Shown here: in pieces, positions 49,235 through 60,307 of the stretch
How the letters are laid out: each line of letters starts with the position of its first letter
Numbering within the stretch: position 1 is the stretch's first letter
NCBI GenBank assembly: GCA_021802945.1
Contig: JAJZRE010000003.1
Coordinates: 18,682 to 82,681, forward strand
Origin: Pseudomonadota bacterium
GTDB taxonomy: Bacteria; Pseudomonadota; Gammaproteobacteria; Burkholderiales; Thiobacillaceae
Direction: 5' to 3'
DNA length: 64,000 nt
The notes under the pieces: model-generated
The model's input: the letters and a program-made list of their open reading frames with translations, nothing else
Told to the model about the DNA's origin: nothing
Database searches by the model: none
Made by a program: the position numbers and the translations under genes

Positions 49235-51109
49235 ATGAACCAGTCCCACCCGACAAACAGCAAATCCGGCGCCCTCGCCCTCGGCGCCCTCGGCGTTGTC
49301 TTTGGCGACATCGGTACCAGCCCCCTCTACACCATGAAGGAAGTCTTCGGCGGGCATCACCTGATGCTGAGCCAGGACAACGTGCTGGGCATCCTTTCCC
49401 TGGTGTTCTGGTCGCTCATGCTGGTGGTCTCCCTCAAGTACGTCAGCGTCATGATGCGGGCCGACAACAAGGGGGAGGGCGGTATTCTGGCCCTGCTCGC
49501 GCTCGTCCAGGGACAGGCGCCGCTGGCGTCGCGCAGCCGCTGGCTCCTGATGTCGCTCGGCTTTCTCGGGGCGTCCCTGTTCTTCGGCGACAGCCTGATC
49601 ACGCCGGCGATTTCCGTGCTCTCGGCCATCGAGGGTCTGGAGATGGGCGCGCCCCTCCTGCACCCCTTCATCGTGCCGCTGGCGCTTGGCATTCTGGTGG
49701 GGTTGTTCGTCATCCAGCGCCATGGGACGGCCACAATAGGCAAGTTGTTCGGCCCGGTCATGCTGGTCTGGTTCGGGGTGCTGGGCCTGCTCGGGGCGCT
49801 CGGCATTCTCCAGAATCCCCAGGTGATCGCTGCCCTCCTGCCCATCCACGCCGTGCATTTCTTCGCGGCACACGGAACGGCCAGCTTCCTCATCCTTGGC
49901 GCGGTCGTGCTGGCGATCACCGGTGCGGAAGCCCTGTATGCCGATATGGGGCATTTTGGCCGCCGCCCCATCCGGCTGGTCTGGTTTGCCTATGTCCTGC
50001 CGGCGCTGGTGCTCAACTACTTCGGGCAGGGTGCATTGCTGCTCGCCAACCCGGAGGCACTCCGCAATCCATTCTATCTGCTCGCTCCCGAATGGGCGCT
50101 CTACCCGATGATCGGCCTGGCCACCGCGGCGACCGTGATCGCCTCTCAGGCCGTCATATCGGGCGCGTTCTCGGTGACCCGCCAGGTGATCCAGATGGGC
50201 TACGCGCCGCGCCTGATCATCCGCCACACCTCCGCGACCGAGGCCGGCCAGATCTACATCCCCTTCGTGAACTGGACCCTGGCGATCGGCATTGCCCTGC
50301 TGGTATTGGGCTTCCGGAGTTCGAGCAATCTGGCTGCCGCCTATGGCATCGCGGTGACCGGCACGTTTGCCATCGACACCATATTGGTGGGCCTGGTCAT
50401 GCGCGTGCGCTGGGATCTCGGTCCTGTTGTGACGCTGGCCGGCATGCTGGTTTTCCTCACCATTGACCTTTCCTTTTTTGGTGCCAATACGGTGAAGATC
50501 CCGGACGGCGGCTGGTTCCCTCTGGTCGTGGCGCTGATGGTTTTTACGCTGCTGGTGACCTGGAAGCGCGGCCGTGAGATCGTTCTGCAGCGCTTGAACG
50601 AAACTGCGCAGCCACTCGTCCCCTTCGTGGACATGCTGCTGGCGCATCCTCCCCTGCGCGTGCCGGGAACCGCTGTATTCATGACCGCCGATGCGAACGG
50701 GGCGCCATCAGCCCTGTTGCACAACCTCAAGCACAACAAGGTGCTCCATGAACGGGTGGTTATCCTGAATGTACGCTATGCCGAAGTGCCGTATGTCCCT
50801 GCCGACAGACGGGTGGAGATGGCAAAGCTGGCTGAAGACTTCTATCACGTTATCGTCCGCTACGGATTCATGGACGACATCGACATACCCAAGGCCTTGG
50901 CGGAGTGCCCCTGTGGCATGCAGTTCGAGTTGATGGATACGACCTTCTTCTTCAGCCGGGAAAACCTGATCCCCACCCGTGGCGAGGGCATGATGCTCTG
51001 GCGCGAGCATCTTTTCGCCACCATGGCGCGCAACGCCGCCAGTCCCATGACATTTTTCCAGATCCCCGCCAACCGGGTGGTCGAACTCGGGGCACAACTC
51101 GAGATATGA
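49235..51109 (+). CDS. kup: Low-affinity potassium transporter Kup
   Basis: About 624 aa; LGALGVVFGDIGTSPLYTMKEVF, YADMGHFGRRPIRLVWFAYVLPALVLNYFGQGALLL. Confidence 0.96.
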   Translation: MNQSHPTNSKSGALALGALGVVFGDIGTSPLYTMKEVFGGHHLMLSQDNVLGILSLVFWSLMLVVSLKYVSVMMRADNKGEGGILALLALVQGQAPLASRSRWLLMSLGFLGASLFFGDSLITPAISVLSAIEGLEMGAPLLHPFIVPLALGILVGLFVIQRHGTATIGKLFGPVMLVWFGVLGLLGALGILQNPQVIAALLPIHAVHFFAAHGTASFLILGAVVLAITGAEALYADMGHFGRRPIRLVWFAYVLPALVLNYFGQGALLLANPEALRNPFYLLAPEWALYPMIGLATAATVIASQAVISGAFSVTRQVIQMGYAPRLIIRHTSATEAGQIYIPFVNWTLAIGIALLVLGFRSSSNLAAAYGIAVTGTFAIDTILVGLVMRVRWDLGPVVTLAGMLVFLTIDLSFFGANTVKIPDGGWFPLVVALMVFTLLVTWKRGREIVLQRLNETAQPLVPFVDMLLAHPPLRVPGTAVFMTADANGAPSALLHNLKHNKVLHERVVILNVRYAEVPYVPADRRVEMAKLAEDFYHVIVRYGFMDDIDIPKALAECPCGMQFELMDTTFFFSRENLIPTRGEGMMLWREHLFATMARNAASPMTFFQIPANRVVELGAQLEI

Positions 51110-51132
51110 GTGGCGCCGTTTTTCTATAGATG

Positions 51133-51158
51133 AGGCGCCATGCCGGCGCCTTTCTTTT
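51133..51158 (+). terminator. Rho-independent terminator downstream of kup
   Basis: aGGCGCCatgccGGCGCCtttctttt. Confidence 0.85.
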
Positions 51159-51174
51159 ACGTGGCGTGCTCTGC

Positions 51175-52290
51175 TCAGGGCAGGCAGGCCTTCAGCGCCT
51201 TCAGGCAGGTGTCGACATTCTCCTGCTTCGCCGAATAGCCCATCAAACCGATGCGCCAGATCTTGCCGGCCATGTCGCCGAGGCCGGCGCCGATTTCCAG
51301 GTTGAATTCGTTCAGCAGGCGCGTGCGGATCGCGGCCTCGTCGACGCCTTCCGGCACGTAGATCGAGTTGAGCTGCGGCAGGCGGGCGGCCTCGTCGACC
51401 ACGTATTTCAGTCCCATGCCTTCGAGCCCGGTCTTGAGCTTTTCGTGCATCGCGCGGTGACGCGCCCAGGCGTTCTCCAGGCCTTCCTCTTCGAGGATCA
51501 CCAGCGATTCGTGCAGACCATACATCGGATTGATCGGCGCGGTGTGGTGGTAGGTGCGCTTGCCCGCCGACTGCCAGTAGCCGAGCACCAGATTGAGGTC
51601 GAGGAACCAGCTCTGCACGGGCGCGGTGCGCGCCTTGATGCGGGCGATGGCGCGTTCCGAGAACGACACCGGCGACAGGCCGGGCGTGCACGACAGGCAT
51701 TTCTGGCTGCCCGAATACGCGGCGTCGATGCCCCACTTGTCCAGGTAGACCGGCGTGCCGGCGAGGCTGGTGACGCAGTCCATGATCGTGAGCGCGCCGT
51801 GCTCCTGGGCGATCTTCGCCAGCGCCGCGGCGTCGGACTGCGCGCCGGTCGAGGTTTCGGCGTGGACGAAAGCGAGGATTTTCGCGTCGGGATTCGCCTG
51901 GAAGGCGTCGCGCACCTTCTGCGGATCGACCGGCGCGCCCCAGGCGTCGTCGACGACCACCGGCACGCCGCCGGTACGCTTGACGTTTTCCAGCATGCGC
52001 CCGCCGAACACGCCGTTCCTGCACACGATGACCTTGTCGCCCGGCTCCACCAGGTTGACGAAGCACATTTCCATCCCCGCCGAACCCGGCGCCGAGACCG
52101 GGAAGGTCAGCGCGTTCTGCGTCTGGAACGCCATGCGCAGCATGGACTTGATCTGCTCCATCAGGTCGACGAAAGCGGGATCGAGGTGGCCGATGGTCGG
52201 GCGCGCCATGGCGTCGAGCACGCGCTGCGGCACGTCGGAGGGGCCGGGGCCCATGAGGATGCGCCTGGGGGGGATGAAGGAAGCCGTCAT
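51175..52290 (-). CDS. Class V aminotransferase (alanine-glyoxylate / serine-pyruvate type)
   Basis: 371 aa; RRILMGPGPSDVPQRVLDAMARPTIGHLDPAFVDLMEQIK, YSGSQKCLSCTPGLSPVSFSERA PLP-lysine motif. Confidence 0.93.
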   Translation of the reverse strand: MTASFIPPRRILMGPGPSDVPQRVLDAMARPTIGHLDPAFVDLMEQIKSMLRMAFQTQNALTFPVSAPGSAGMEMCFVNLVEPGDKVIVCRNGVFGGRMLENVKRTGGVPVVVDDAWGAPVDPQKVRDAFQANPDAKILAFVHAETSTGAQSDAAALAKIAQEHGALTIMDCVTSLAGTPVYLDKWGIDAAYSGSQKCLSCTPGLSPVSFSERAIARIKARTAPVQSWFLDLNLVLGYWQSAGKRTYHHTAPINPMYGLHESLVILEEEGLENAWARHRAMHEKLKTGLEGMGLKYVVDEAARLPQLNSIYVPEGVDEAAIRTRLLNEFNLEIGAGLGDMAGKIWRIGLMGYSAKQENVDTCLKALKACLP

Positions 52291-52502
52291 AAGCTGGGTC
52301 TCTGTGTTGAATTATCAGGAAAAACAAAGACTTGATTCTACGGGCAAACGGCGCGCGTGGAAAACCCGCAGCACGCCTCGCCCCGGTGTTTCCACGGCGT
52401 CTACGGTGGAAGTCTCCCCATGGCAGGCGTGCGGCGCTGGGCCTGGCACAGGCGCAGACACGGGCAGCGGAAGTGCCGTGGGCATGCAGCGCAGGGGCAA
52501 GC

Positions 52503-54584
52503 TCAGCGCGGCGGCTCCCCATCCGTGGCCGCATCGCTGACCGGCGCTGCGTCGCGCGCCGGACAGGGCGTCTCCCCGCCTTCCGCGTAAACGGGTTCGA
52601 CGTGCAGCCAGACCGTGAACGTCGCGCCCCGCCCCGGTTCGCTCGACACCGTGATGCGGTTGCCGTAGCGCTCCAGCAGGCCGTAGCTGATGGACAGTCC
52701 CAGCCCCGTGCCCTGCTGCTTGCGGGTGGTGAAGAAGGGGTCGAAAATCCGCGGCAGCACCTCCGGCGCGATGCCGACGCCGGTGTCGCGCACGGTGACG
52801 GTGACGCCCTCGTCCTCCCAGTCCCGGGTTTCCAGCGTGAGCACGCCGCCCTCGGGCATGGCATGGATCGCGTTCGCCATCAGGTTGATCAATACCTGCT
52901 GCAATTCGTTGCGGTTGATGGCCACTTCCCGCGTGGCCCGGCAGTCCTGGGTCACCGCGATGCGGCGCTTGCCGAGCTGGTGGCGCACCAGCACCAGGCA
53001 GTCGGACAGCAGCCGGTTCACCTCCACGGTTTCGACGTAGCCGGCGAATTCGGCGGGGCGCGCGAATTGCAGGAGATTGGTGACGATCACCCGGATGCGC
53101 TGGATCTGCTCGTTGATCAGGCGGATTTCCTCGCGCACGGGTTCGGTCTGGGCGCCCAGCACCTCGACCAGCAGGTCCAGGTTGCCCTGGATCACGGCGG
53201 CGGGGTTGTTGATCTCGTGCGCCACGCCGGCGGTGAGCTCGCCGATGGCGGCCAGCTTTTCCGACATGACCAGTTGTCGCTGGGCGTCCCGCAGCAGCTG
53301 GTTGGCTGATTCGATCTCGCGGGTGCGCTCGGCGACTTTCAGGTTGAGTTCGTCCGCCCAATTCTTGAGCGCCCGGTTTTGCGCCTCGAGTTTGTCCAGC
53401 AGCTGATCGAAATGTCCGGCCAGCTGGCCGAGCTCGTCGCGGCTCTCGACCGGGCCGGTGCGCGCCGACAGCTCGCCGGCTTCCACGGCGCTCATGGTCC
53501 GGTTCATCTGCTCCAGGGGCCGGAACACGCGGCGCGCCCACCTGAGCGAGACCAGGCCGCCCGCCGCGCCGCTCAGCACGATCACCAGCAGGATGCCGCC
53601 CAGCGCCACGGTCTTGGCAAGACTGAAGGGGGCTTCGAGAAAGCCCACGTAGAGCATGCCCACGCGCCGCCCGAAGCTGTCCTCGATGGGCTCGTAGGCG
53701 GACACATACCAGTCGTTGACCACGAAGGCGCGGTGCAGCCAGGTGGCGCCGCGCCCCAGCACCTCGTCGCGCACTTCCTGCGACACGCGGGTGCCGAGGG
53801 CGCGCCGGTCGCGGAACAGGCGCACGTTGGTGGCGATGCGCACGTCGTCCAGAAACAGCGTCACGGTGCCCTCGGAGCCGAACTGGAGCGAGCCTTTCCG
53901 GTACACCAGGTCGTTGATGGTGTCGACGAACCCCAGGTTCTGGTTGAGCACGGTGCCGCCCAGCAGCACCCCCGCCAGCCGCCCCTGCGCGTCGTGCACC
54001 GGGGTGGCGGCGTGGATCACCAGGCCGCGGGTTTCCTTCCGCCGGGACGAGGGCGCGGCGTTGTCGGTGGGGACGATGTCGAGTTCGGCGCGCCGCGCCA
54101 GCGCGGGGTCGATGGCGGCCAGCTGCGCCGGCGCGAAAATGTCGACGGCGGTGGCGGCTTCGCCGCGCAGCGCCCGTTTGACGATCGGCCAGACCGAGGC
54201 GTCGAAGCGGCTGGCGGGCTGCACGATGTTGCCGTGGGGGTCGAGCAGGTAGAGAAAGTCCAGCCTGTGCGCGTCCCGCGCCTGCGCCAGCCAGTCGCGC
54301 ACGGCGCCCTGCCCGCGCCGCTCCAGCAGGACGACCAGGGCGTGGGAACGGGCCAGGCCGTCGAGATCCCGGCCCATGCGGTCGGTGACGTTCTGGAAAT
54401 ACTGGCGGGCCACCACCAGATCGCTGTTGACCTTGAAAATCAGCATCCGGTCGTAGTAGGTGTTGGCCCAGTACAGGGTGAGCAGGGCGAGGACGGGCAG
54501 CACCGCCAGAAGGGGGGCCAGCACCAGGGCCAGCAGCTTGGCGCGGACCGAGGTTCGCAGGCGGGATTTCAGCGTCGATCGCAT
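52503..54584 (-). CDS. Sensor histidine kinase with large extracytoplasmic domain, HAMP and kinase core
   Basis: 693 aa; two TM helices, H-box LAAIGELTAGVAHEINNPAAVIQGNLDLL, HATPase GVGIAPEVLPRIFDPFFTTRKQQGTGLGLSISYGL. Confidence 0.92.
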   Translation of the reverse strand: MRSTLKSRLRTSVRAKLLALVLAPLLAVLPVLALLTLYWANTYYDRMLIFKVNSDLVVARQYFQNVTDRMGRDLDGLARSHALVVLLERRGQGAVRDWLAQARDAHRLDFLYLLDPHGNIVQPASRFDASVWPIVKRALRGEAATAVDIFAPAQLAAIDPALARRAELDIVPTDNAAPSSRRKETRGLVIHAATPVHDAQGRLAGVLLGGTVLNQNLGFVDTINDLVYRKGSLQFGSEGTVTLFLDDVRIATNVRLFRDRRALGTRVSQEVRDEVLGRGATWLHRAFVVNDWYVSAYEPIEDSFGRRVGMLYVGFLEAPFSLAKTVALGGILLVIVLSGAAGGLVSLRWARRVFRPLEQMNRTMSAVEAGELSARTGPVESRDELGQLAGHFDQLLDKLEAQNRALKNWADELNLKVAERTREIESANQLLRDAQRQLVMSEKLAAIGELTAGVAHEINNPAAVIQGNLDLLVEVLGAQTEPVREEIRLINEQIQRIRVIVTNLLQFARPAEFAGYVETVEVNRLLSDCLVLVRHQLGKRRIAVTQDCRATREVAINRNELQQVLINLMANAIHAMPEGGVLTLETRDWEDEGVTVTVRDTGVGIAPEVLPRIFDPFFTTRKQQGTGLGLSISYGLLERYGNRITVSSEPGRGATFTVWLHVEPVYAEGGETPCPARDAAPVSDAATDGEPPR

Positions 54585-54621
54585 GGCGCGTGCCGTTTCG
54601 CGTGCGGTCCCGCCGGGCGCG

Positions 54622-56049
54622 CTACTGGCCTTGCCAGAGGCTGCACTTGCGTTCCAGGGTCTTGCGGGAAATGCCGAGGATGCGCGCGGCCTCCGACTTG
54701 TTGCCGGCCACCCTGCCGAGCACCTGGAGGATGTGCTGTTTTTCCATGTCCTCCAGGGCGGCGCTGGCCGGGACCGAAGCGGCGGGCGCCCGGGCAGGGT
54801 GGGCGCCGCCGCCCGGGAAGCCGCCCAGGATCAGCGAGCGCTCGATCAGGTTCCGGAGTTCGCGCGCGTTGCCGGGCCAGTCGTAAGCGAGCAGGGCGGG
54901 ATCGTCGCCGATGGCAAGGGGCGCGACGCCCAGCTGGGCGGACAGCGTGTCCATGAAATGCCGGGCCAGGGGCAGGATGTCGTCGCGCCGCTCGCGCAGC
55001 GGCGGGATGTGGATGCTGACCACGTCCAGCCGGTAGAACAGGTCGTGGCGGAAGCGGCCCTGCTGGACTTCCTGCGCAAGATCGCGGTTGGTGGCGGCGA
55101 GGATGCGCACGTCCACCGGAAGCTCGCGCTCGGCGCCGACGGGGCGGATCTTTTTTTCTTCCAGCGCGCGCAGCAGCTTGGTCTGCATGGCCGGCGGCAA
55201 CTCCCCCACCTCGTCCAGAAACAGGGTGCCGCCGTGGGCGTAGAAGAACAATCCCTTGCGCTCCCCGCCGGAGCCGGTGAAGGCGCCCTTCACGTGGCCG
55301 AACAGTTCGCTTTCGATCAGTTCCGGGGCGATGGCGCCGCAGTTGATGGGCACGAAGGGGTGGGCGGCGCGCGGGCTGTGGCGGTGCAGCGCGCGCGCCA
55401 CCACTTCCTTGCCGGTGCCGGATTCGCCGCTGATCAATACCGTGCTGGGAACGTTTGCCAGGCGGCCGATCATCGCGCGGATGTCGCGCATGGCGGACGA
55501 GTCCCCCACCAGTTCCGTGACCTCGGAAAGCGCCGTGACCGCGCGCCGCAGCACGAAATTGTCCCGCGCCAGACGGGCGCGGTCGAACGCGCGGGCCATG
55601 GCGGCGAGCAGCTGGTCGATGCGGAACGGCTTCAGGATGAAATCGCTGGCGCCGCCGCGCAGGGCGCCGATGGCGGTGTCCATGTCGGCGAAGGCGGTGA
55701 TGAGGATGACGTCGCCGTGGAAGCCGGTCTGGCGGAGTTCGTGCAGCCACTCGATGCCGGATTTGCCGGGCAGGGAAATATCCAGAACGATGAGGTCGAT
55801 GTGCTGTTCTTCCACCGCCCGCGCGCCTTCCTCGGCGCTGGCGGCGGTTCGCACCGTCCCGCAGCGGCTGGCGAGCGCGCGGCCGAGGAAGTTGCGCATG
55901 CCGCTTTCGTCGTCGACCACCAGCACGGCGTATTCCTGCCAGGAACCGAATCCGGCGTCGGTCGGCGGCTCGGGCGGATGCGCGGGCGGGAGGGGGCGGG
56001 GCATGGTTCGGTCTTCTGTGGGCATGGGGTGTGGCGCGTGGGCGTTCAT
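54622..56049 (-). CDS. NtrC-family sigma54-dependent response regulator
   Basis: 475 aa; REC (VLVVDDESGMRNFLGRAL), AAA+ GESGTGKEVVARALH, ELFGHVKGAFTGSGGE (GAFTGx loop), C-terminal Fis-type HTH AGNKSEAARILGISRKTLERK. Confidence 0.94.
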   Translation of the reverse strand: MNAHAPHPMPTEDRTMPRPLPPAHPPEPPTDAGFGSWQEYAVLVVDDESGMRNFLGRALASRCGTVRTAASAEEGARAVEEQHIDLIVLDISLPGKSGIEWLHELRQTGFHGDVILITAFADMDTAIGALRGGASDFILKPFRIDQLLAAMARAFDRARLARDNFVLRRAVTALSEVTELVGDSSAMRDIRAMIGRLANVPSTVLISGESGTGKEVVARALHRHSPRAAHPFVPINCGAIAPELIESELFGHVKGAFTGSGGERKGLFFYAHGGTLFLDEVGELPPAMQTKLLRALEEKKIRPVGAERELPVDVRILAATNRDLAQEVQQGRFRHDLFYRLDVVSIHIPPLRERRDDILPLARHFMDTLSAQLGVAPLAIGDDPALLAYDWPGNARELRNLIERSLILGGFPGGGAHPARAPAASVPASAALEDMEKQHILQVLGRVAGNKSEAARILGISRKTLERKCSLWQGQ

Positions 56050-56142
56050 GGCGGACGGGTTGCCGGGAACCGTTCCCGCGCGGCCGTTCGGCGCCGCAGG
56101 ACGTCTGCCACGGGCCGGCCGTCACACCGCCCCGGGCCAAAT

Positions 56143-56168
56143 TGTCCGTGCGGTGGGACATTTTGTCC
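56143..56168. promoter_or_regulatory. Candidate enhancer-binding sites upstream of fdnG
   Basis: TGTCC-gtgcggtg-GGACA inverted repeat followed by TTTTGTCC, 55-80 bp upstream of the sigma54-like element. Confidence 0.5.
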
Positions 56169-56222
56169 ATTCCGCGCGACGGAAAATCGGGCCGGCATTT
56201 GTTTATTCGGATGTTTTTATCC

Positions 56223-56238
56223 TGGCATGGCCTTTGCT
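56223..56238 (+). promoter_or_regulatory. Candidate sigma54 (-24/-12) promoter for the fdn operon
   Basis: TGGCATGGCCTTTGCT compared with consensus TGGCACNNNNNTTGCW; correct GG/GC spacing. Confidence 0.75.
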
Positions 56239-56296
56239 GACGTCTTCCCGCGTGTGTCCTCGTATCGCAACACGTCAACTCGATCTGGAGAAAACA

Positions 56297-59200
56297 ATGC
56301 AAGTCAGCAGAAGGCAATTCTTCAAAATTTGCGCGGCCGGCGTCAGCAGTTCCAGCCTCGCCGTGATGGGCTTCTCGCCCGGCACGGCGCTGGCGCAAGC
56401 GCGGGAGTACAAGCTCAGCCGCGCCACGGAAACCCGCAACACCTGCCCCTATTGCTCGGTGGGCTGCGGCATCCTCATGTACAGCCTGGGCGACAGGTCC
56501 AAGAACGCCAAGTCGGAGATCATCCATATCGAAGGCGATCCGGACCACCCGGTGAACCGCGGCACCCTGTGCCCGAAAGGCGCGGGCCTGCTGGATTTCG
56601 TTCACAGCCCCAATCGCCTCCAGTACCCCGAAGTGCGCGAGGCCGGCGCCAGCGAATGGAAGCGCATCTCCTGGGACGACGCCCTGGCGCGCATCGCCCG
56701 GCACATGAAAGCCGACCGCGACAAGAACTTCGTCGCCCGCACCGACGACGGCCTGACCGTCAACCGCTGGCTGACCACCGGTTTCCTGGCGGCCTCGGCG
56801 GCTTCCAACGAGTCCGGTTACCTGACCCACAAGGTGGTGCGCAACCTCGGCATGCTGGCGGTCGACAATCAGGCACGCGTTTGACACGGACCTACGGTGG
56901 CAAGTCTTGCCCCTACGTTCGGCCGCGGCGCGATGACCAATCACTGGGTCGACATCAAGAATGCAAATGTAATCGTGATCATGGGCGGCAATGCCGCCGA
57001 AGCGCACCCCTGCGGCTTCAAGTGGGTGACGGAAGCCAAGGCGCACAACAAGGCCAGGCTGATTGTGGTCGACCCGCGCTTCACCCGCTCGGCGGCGGTG
57101 TCCGACTACTATGCGCCGATCCGCCCGGGCAGCGACATCGCGTTCCTGGGTGGCATGATCAACTACCTGCTGACCCACGACAAGATCCAGCACGAGTACG
57201 TCAGGAAGTATTCCGACGCGACCTTCCTGGTTCATGGCGATTACGATTTCGGCGACGGCCTGTTCTCCGGCTACGACGAGGAGAAGCGTAGCTACGACAA
57301 GACCTCCTGGTCCTATCAGAAGGGCGCGGACGGCTTCGTGTTGACGGATGAAACGCTGCAGAACCCGCGTTGCGTCTTCAATCTGATGAAGCAACACTAT
57401 TCCCGCTACACGCCGGAAATGGTGTCCCGGATCACCGGCACGCCCAAGGAGCAGTTCCTCAAGGTGTGCGAGATGATCGCGGAGACCGCGGCGCCCAACA
57501 AGACCACCACCTTCCTGTACGCGCTGGGCTGGACGCAGCACTCCGTCGGCTCGCAGAACATCCGGACCATGGCGATGATCCAGATCCTGCTCGGCAACAT
57601 GGGCATGGCGGGCGGCGGTATCAATGCGCTGCGCGGCCACTCCAACATCCAGGGCCTGACCGATCTGGGCCTGCTTTCCAACATGCTGCCCGGCTACCTG
57701 ACGCTGGCGGGCGAGAAGGAGCAGGATTTTGCGGCTTTCCTGGACAAGCGCGCACTGAAACCGCTGCGCCCCGGCCAGATGAGCTACTGGCAGAACTATC
57801 CCAAATTCCACGTCAGCCTGATGAAATCCTGGTACGGCGACGCCGCCACCCGGGAAAACAACTGGTGCTATGACTGGCTGCCCAAGCTGGACAAGGTCTA
57901 CGACGTGCTGCAGGTGTTCGAGCTGATGCACCAGGGCAAGATGAACGGCTACTTCGCCCAGGGCTTCAATCCGCTGGCGTCGTTCCCGGACAAGGCCAAA
58001 ATCGGCGCGGCGCTGGCCAGGCTGAAATACCTGGTGGTGATCGATCCGCTGGCGACGGAAACGTCCGAGTTCTGGAAGAATTTCGGCGAATTCAACGACG
58101 TCGACCCCTCCGGCATTCAGACCGAAGTGTTCCGCCTGCCTTCCACCTGCTTCGCGGAAGAGGAGGGCTCGCTGGTCAGTTCCAGCCGCGTGCTGCAATG
58201 GCACTACAAAGGCGCCGACGCGCCGGGCGAAGCCCGCAACGATGCCGAGATCATGGCCGGCCTGTTCCTCAGGCTGCGCGAGATGTACCGGCAGGAAGGC
58301 GGCGCGTTCCCCGATGCCATTCTCGGCACGACCTGGCCCTACAGGATTCCCGAGAGCCCTTCTCCCGAAGAACTGGCCAGGGAGCTCAACGGCAAGGCGC
58401 TGACCGATCTGGTGGATCCGAAGGACCCGGCCAAGGTGCTGGCCAAGGCCGGCGAGCAGCTGGGCAGCTTCGCCCTGCTGCGCGACGACGGTTCCACCGC
58501 CAGCGGGTGCTGGATTTTCTCGGGCTCCTGGACGCAGGCGGGCAACCTGATGGCGCGGCGCGACAATGCCGACCCGAGCGGCCTGGGCAACACCCCCGAC
58601 TGGGCTTACGCCTGGCCGGCGAACCGGCGCATCATCTACAACCGCGCGTCCTGCGATCCGTCCGGCAAGCCCTGGGATCCCAAACGCAAGGTGATTGCCT
58701 GGAATGCCAAGGAGGGCAAGTGGCTGGGGATGGACGTCCCCGACATGAGGCCGGATGCCGCGCCCGAGGAAAACGTGGGTCCGTTCATCATGAATCCGGA
58801 AGGCGTGGCGCGCCTGTTCGCCGTCGACAAGATGGCGGAGGGCCCGTTCCCCGAGCATTACGAGCCGTTCGAAACGCCGATCGACACCAATCCCCTGCAT
58901 CCCAGGGTCGTCAGCAATCCGGCCGCGCGGGTGTTCAAGGGGGATATGGACGCTTTCGGCAAGGCCGCGGAATTCCCGTATGTGGGGACCACCTACCGCC
59001 TGACCGAGCACTTCCACTACTGGACCAAGCACGCCAAGCTCAATGCGATTCTCCAGCCGGAGCAATTCGTCGAGATCGGCGAGGACCTGGCCAGGGCGAA
59101 AGGCATCAGCGCCGGCGACCGGATCAAGGTGAGCTCGAACCGGGGCCATATCGTGGCGGTGGCGGTGGTGACCAAGCGGATCAGGATGCTCGACGTCGAC

Positions 59201-59359
59201 GGCAGGAAGGTCCATACCGTGGGCATTCCGATCCATTGGGGCTTCAAGGGCGTGGCCAGGAACGGCTACCTGGCCAACACCCTGACGCCTTTCGTCGGCG
59301 ATGCGAACACCCAGACGCCGGAGTTCAAGTCGTTTCTGGTCAACATCGAGAAAGCGTAA
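56297..59359 (+). CDS. fdnG: Formate dehydrogenase-N/O alpha subunit, selenocysteine-containing (in-frame UGA at 56882-56884)
   Basis: Tat leader SRRQFFKICAAG, CPYCSVGCGILMYS, then VDNQARV-[UGA]-HGPTVASLAPTFGRGAMTNHW continuing in frame to 59359; the ORF track splits it at the UGA. Confidence 0.95.
56882..56925 (+). promoter_or_regulatory. Bacterial SECIS element immediately 3' of the Sec UGA
   Basis: TGACACGGACCTACGGTGGCAAGTCTTGCCCCTACG; hairpin GGCAA-gtc-TTGCC at fdnG-like spacing. Confidence 0.8.
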
Positions 59360-59371
59360 GGAAGGCGGATC

Positions 59372-60241
59372 ATGGCATTACAAACTTTGGACATCCAGCG
59401 CCGTTCCGCCACCACCACGCCTTCCCCGGGCGTGCGCCAGACGACGGAAGTGGCCAAGCTGATCGACATCTCCAAATGCATCGGCTGCAAGGCGTGCCAG
59501 ACGGCCTGCATGGAGTGGAACGACATCCGGGACGAGGTCGGCAGCAATGCCGGCACCTACGACAACCCGCGCGACCTCACGGAAAATTCCTGGACCGTGA
59601 TGCGCTACTCGGAAGTGGAAGTGGAGCAGGGCAAGCTGGAGTGGCTGATCCGCAAGGACGGCTGCATGCATTGCGCCGACCCGGGCTGCCTCAAGGCCTG
59701 CCCGTCGCCCGGCGCGATCATCCAGCACGGCAACGGCATCGTCGACTTCCAGCAGGCGAACTGCATCGGCTGCGGCTACTGCATCGCCGGCTGCCCGTTC
59801 AACGTTCCGCGCATTTCCAGGAAGGACAACAAGGCCTACAAGTGCACGCTCTGTTCCGATCGCGTCGGCGTGGGCATGGAACCGGCCTGCGTGAAAACCT
59901 GCCCGACCGGCGCGATCGTGTTCGGCAGCAAGACGGACATGATCCAGCATGCCGAGGCGCGGATCGTCGACCTCAAGGAACGCGGCTACGCCAAGGCCGG
60001 TCTGTACGATCCGCAGGGCGTGGGCGGCACCCACGTGATGTATGTGCTGCAGCACGCCGACCAGCCGGAGCTCTACCACGGCCTGCCCAGGGATCCGGCC
60101 ATCAGTCCGATGGTGTCGCTGTGGAAGGGGGTCACCAAGCCGCTCATGTCCCTGGGACTTGGGCTGGTGGCGCTGGCCGGTTTCTTCCACTACGTCACCG
60201 TGGGGCCCAACGAGGTCGGGGACGAAGAGGAAGAAGTCTGA
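59372..60241 (+). CDS. fdnH: Formate dehydrogenase iron-sulfur beta subunit
   Basis: 289 aa; four cysteine clusters ([59 protein letters not shown]) and C-terminal TM. Confidence 0.95.
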   Translation: MALQTLDIQRRSATTTPSPGVRQTTEVAKLIDISKCIGCKACQTACMEWNDIRDEVGSNAGTYDNPRDLTENSWTVMRYSEVEVEQGKLEWLIRKDGCMHCADPGCLKACPSPGAIIQHGNGIVDFQQANCIGCGYCIAGCPFNVPRISRKDNKAYKCTLCSDRVGVGMEPACVKTCPTGAIVFGSKTDMIQHAEARIVDLKERGYAKAGLYDPQGVGGTHVMYVLQHADQPELYHGLPRDPAISPMVSLWKGVTKPLMSLGLGLVALAGFFHYVTVGPNEVGDEEEEV

Positions 60242-60307
60242 TTCCGCCGCCGGCGCGTCGCGCGCCGGCGGCCCTTGCAATTGAAATTTTTTCGACCAGG
60301 AGCAATC

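Noticed and set aside
56882-56897. Possible frameshift or nonsense mutation splitting the formate dehydrogenase gene
   Set aside because: Same frame continues, Sec context and SECIS-like hairpin present, and selA/selB are downstream
54569-59236. 1555-aa minus-strand ORF across fdnG and the response regulator
   Set aside because: Spans opposite-strand real genes and a sigma54 intergenic region; low-complexity translation; shadow ORF
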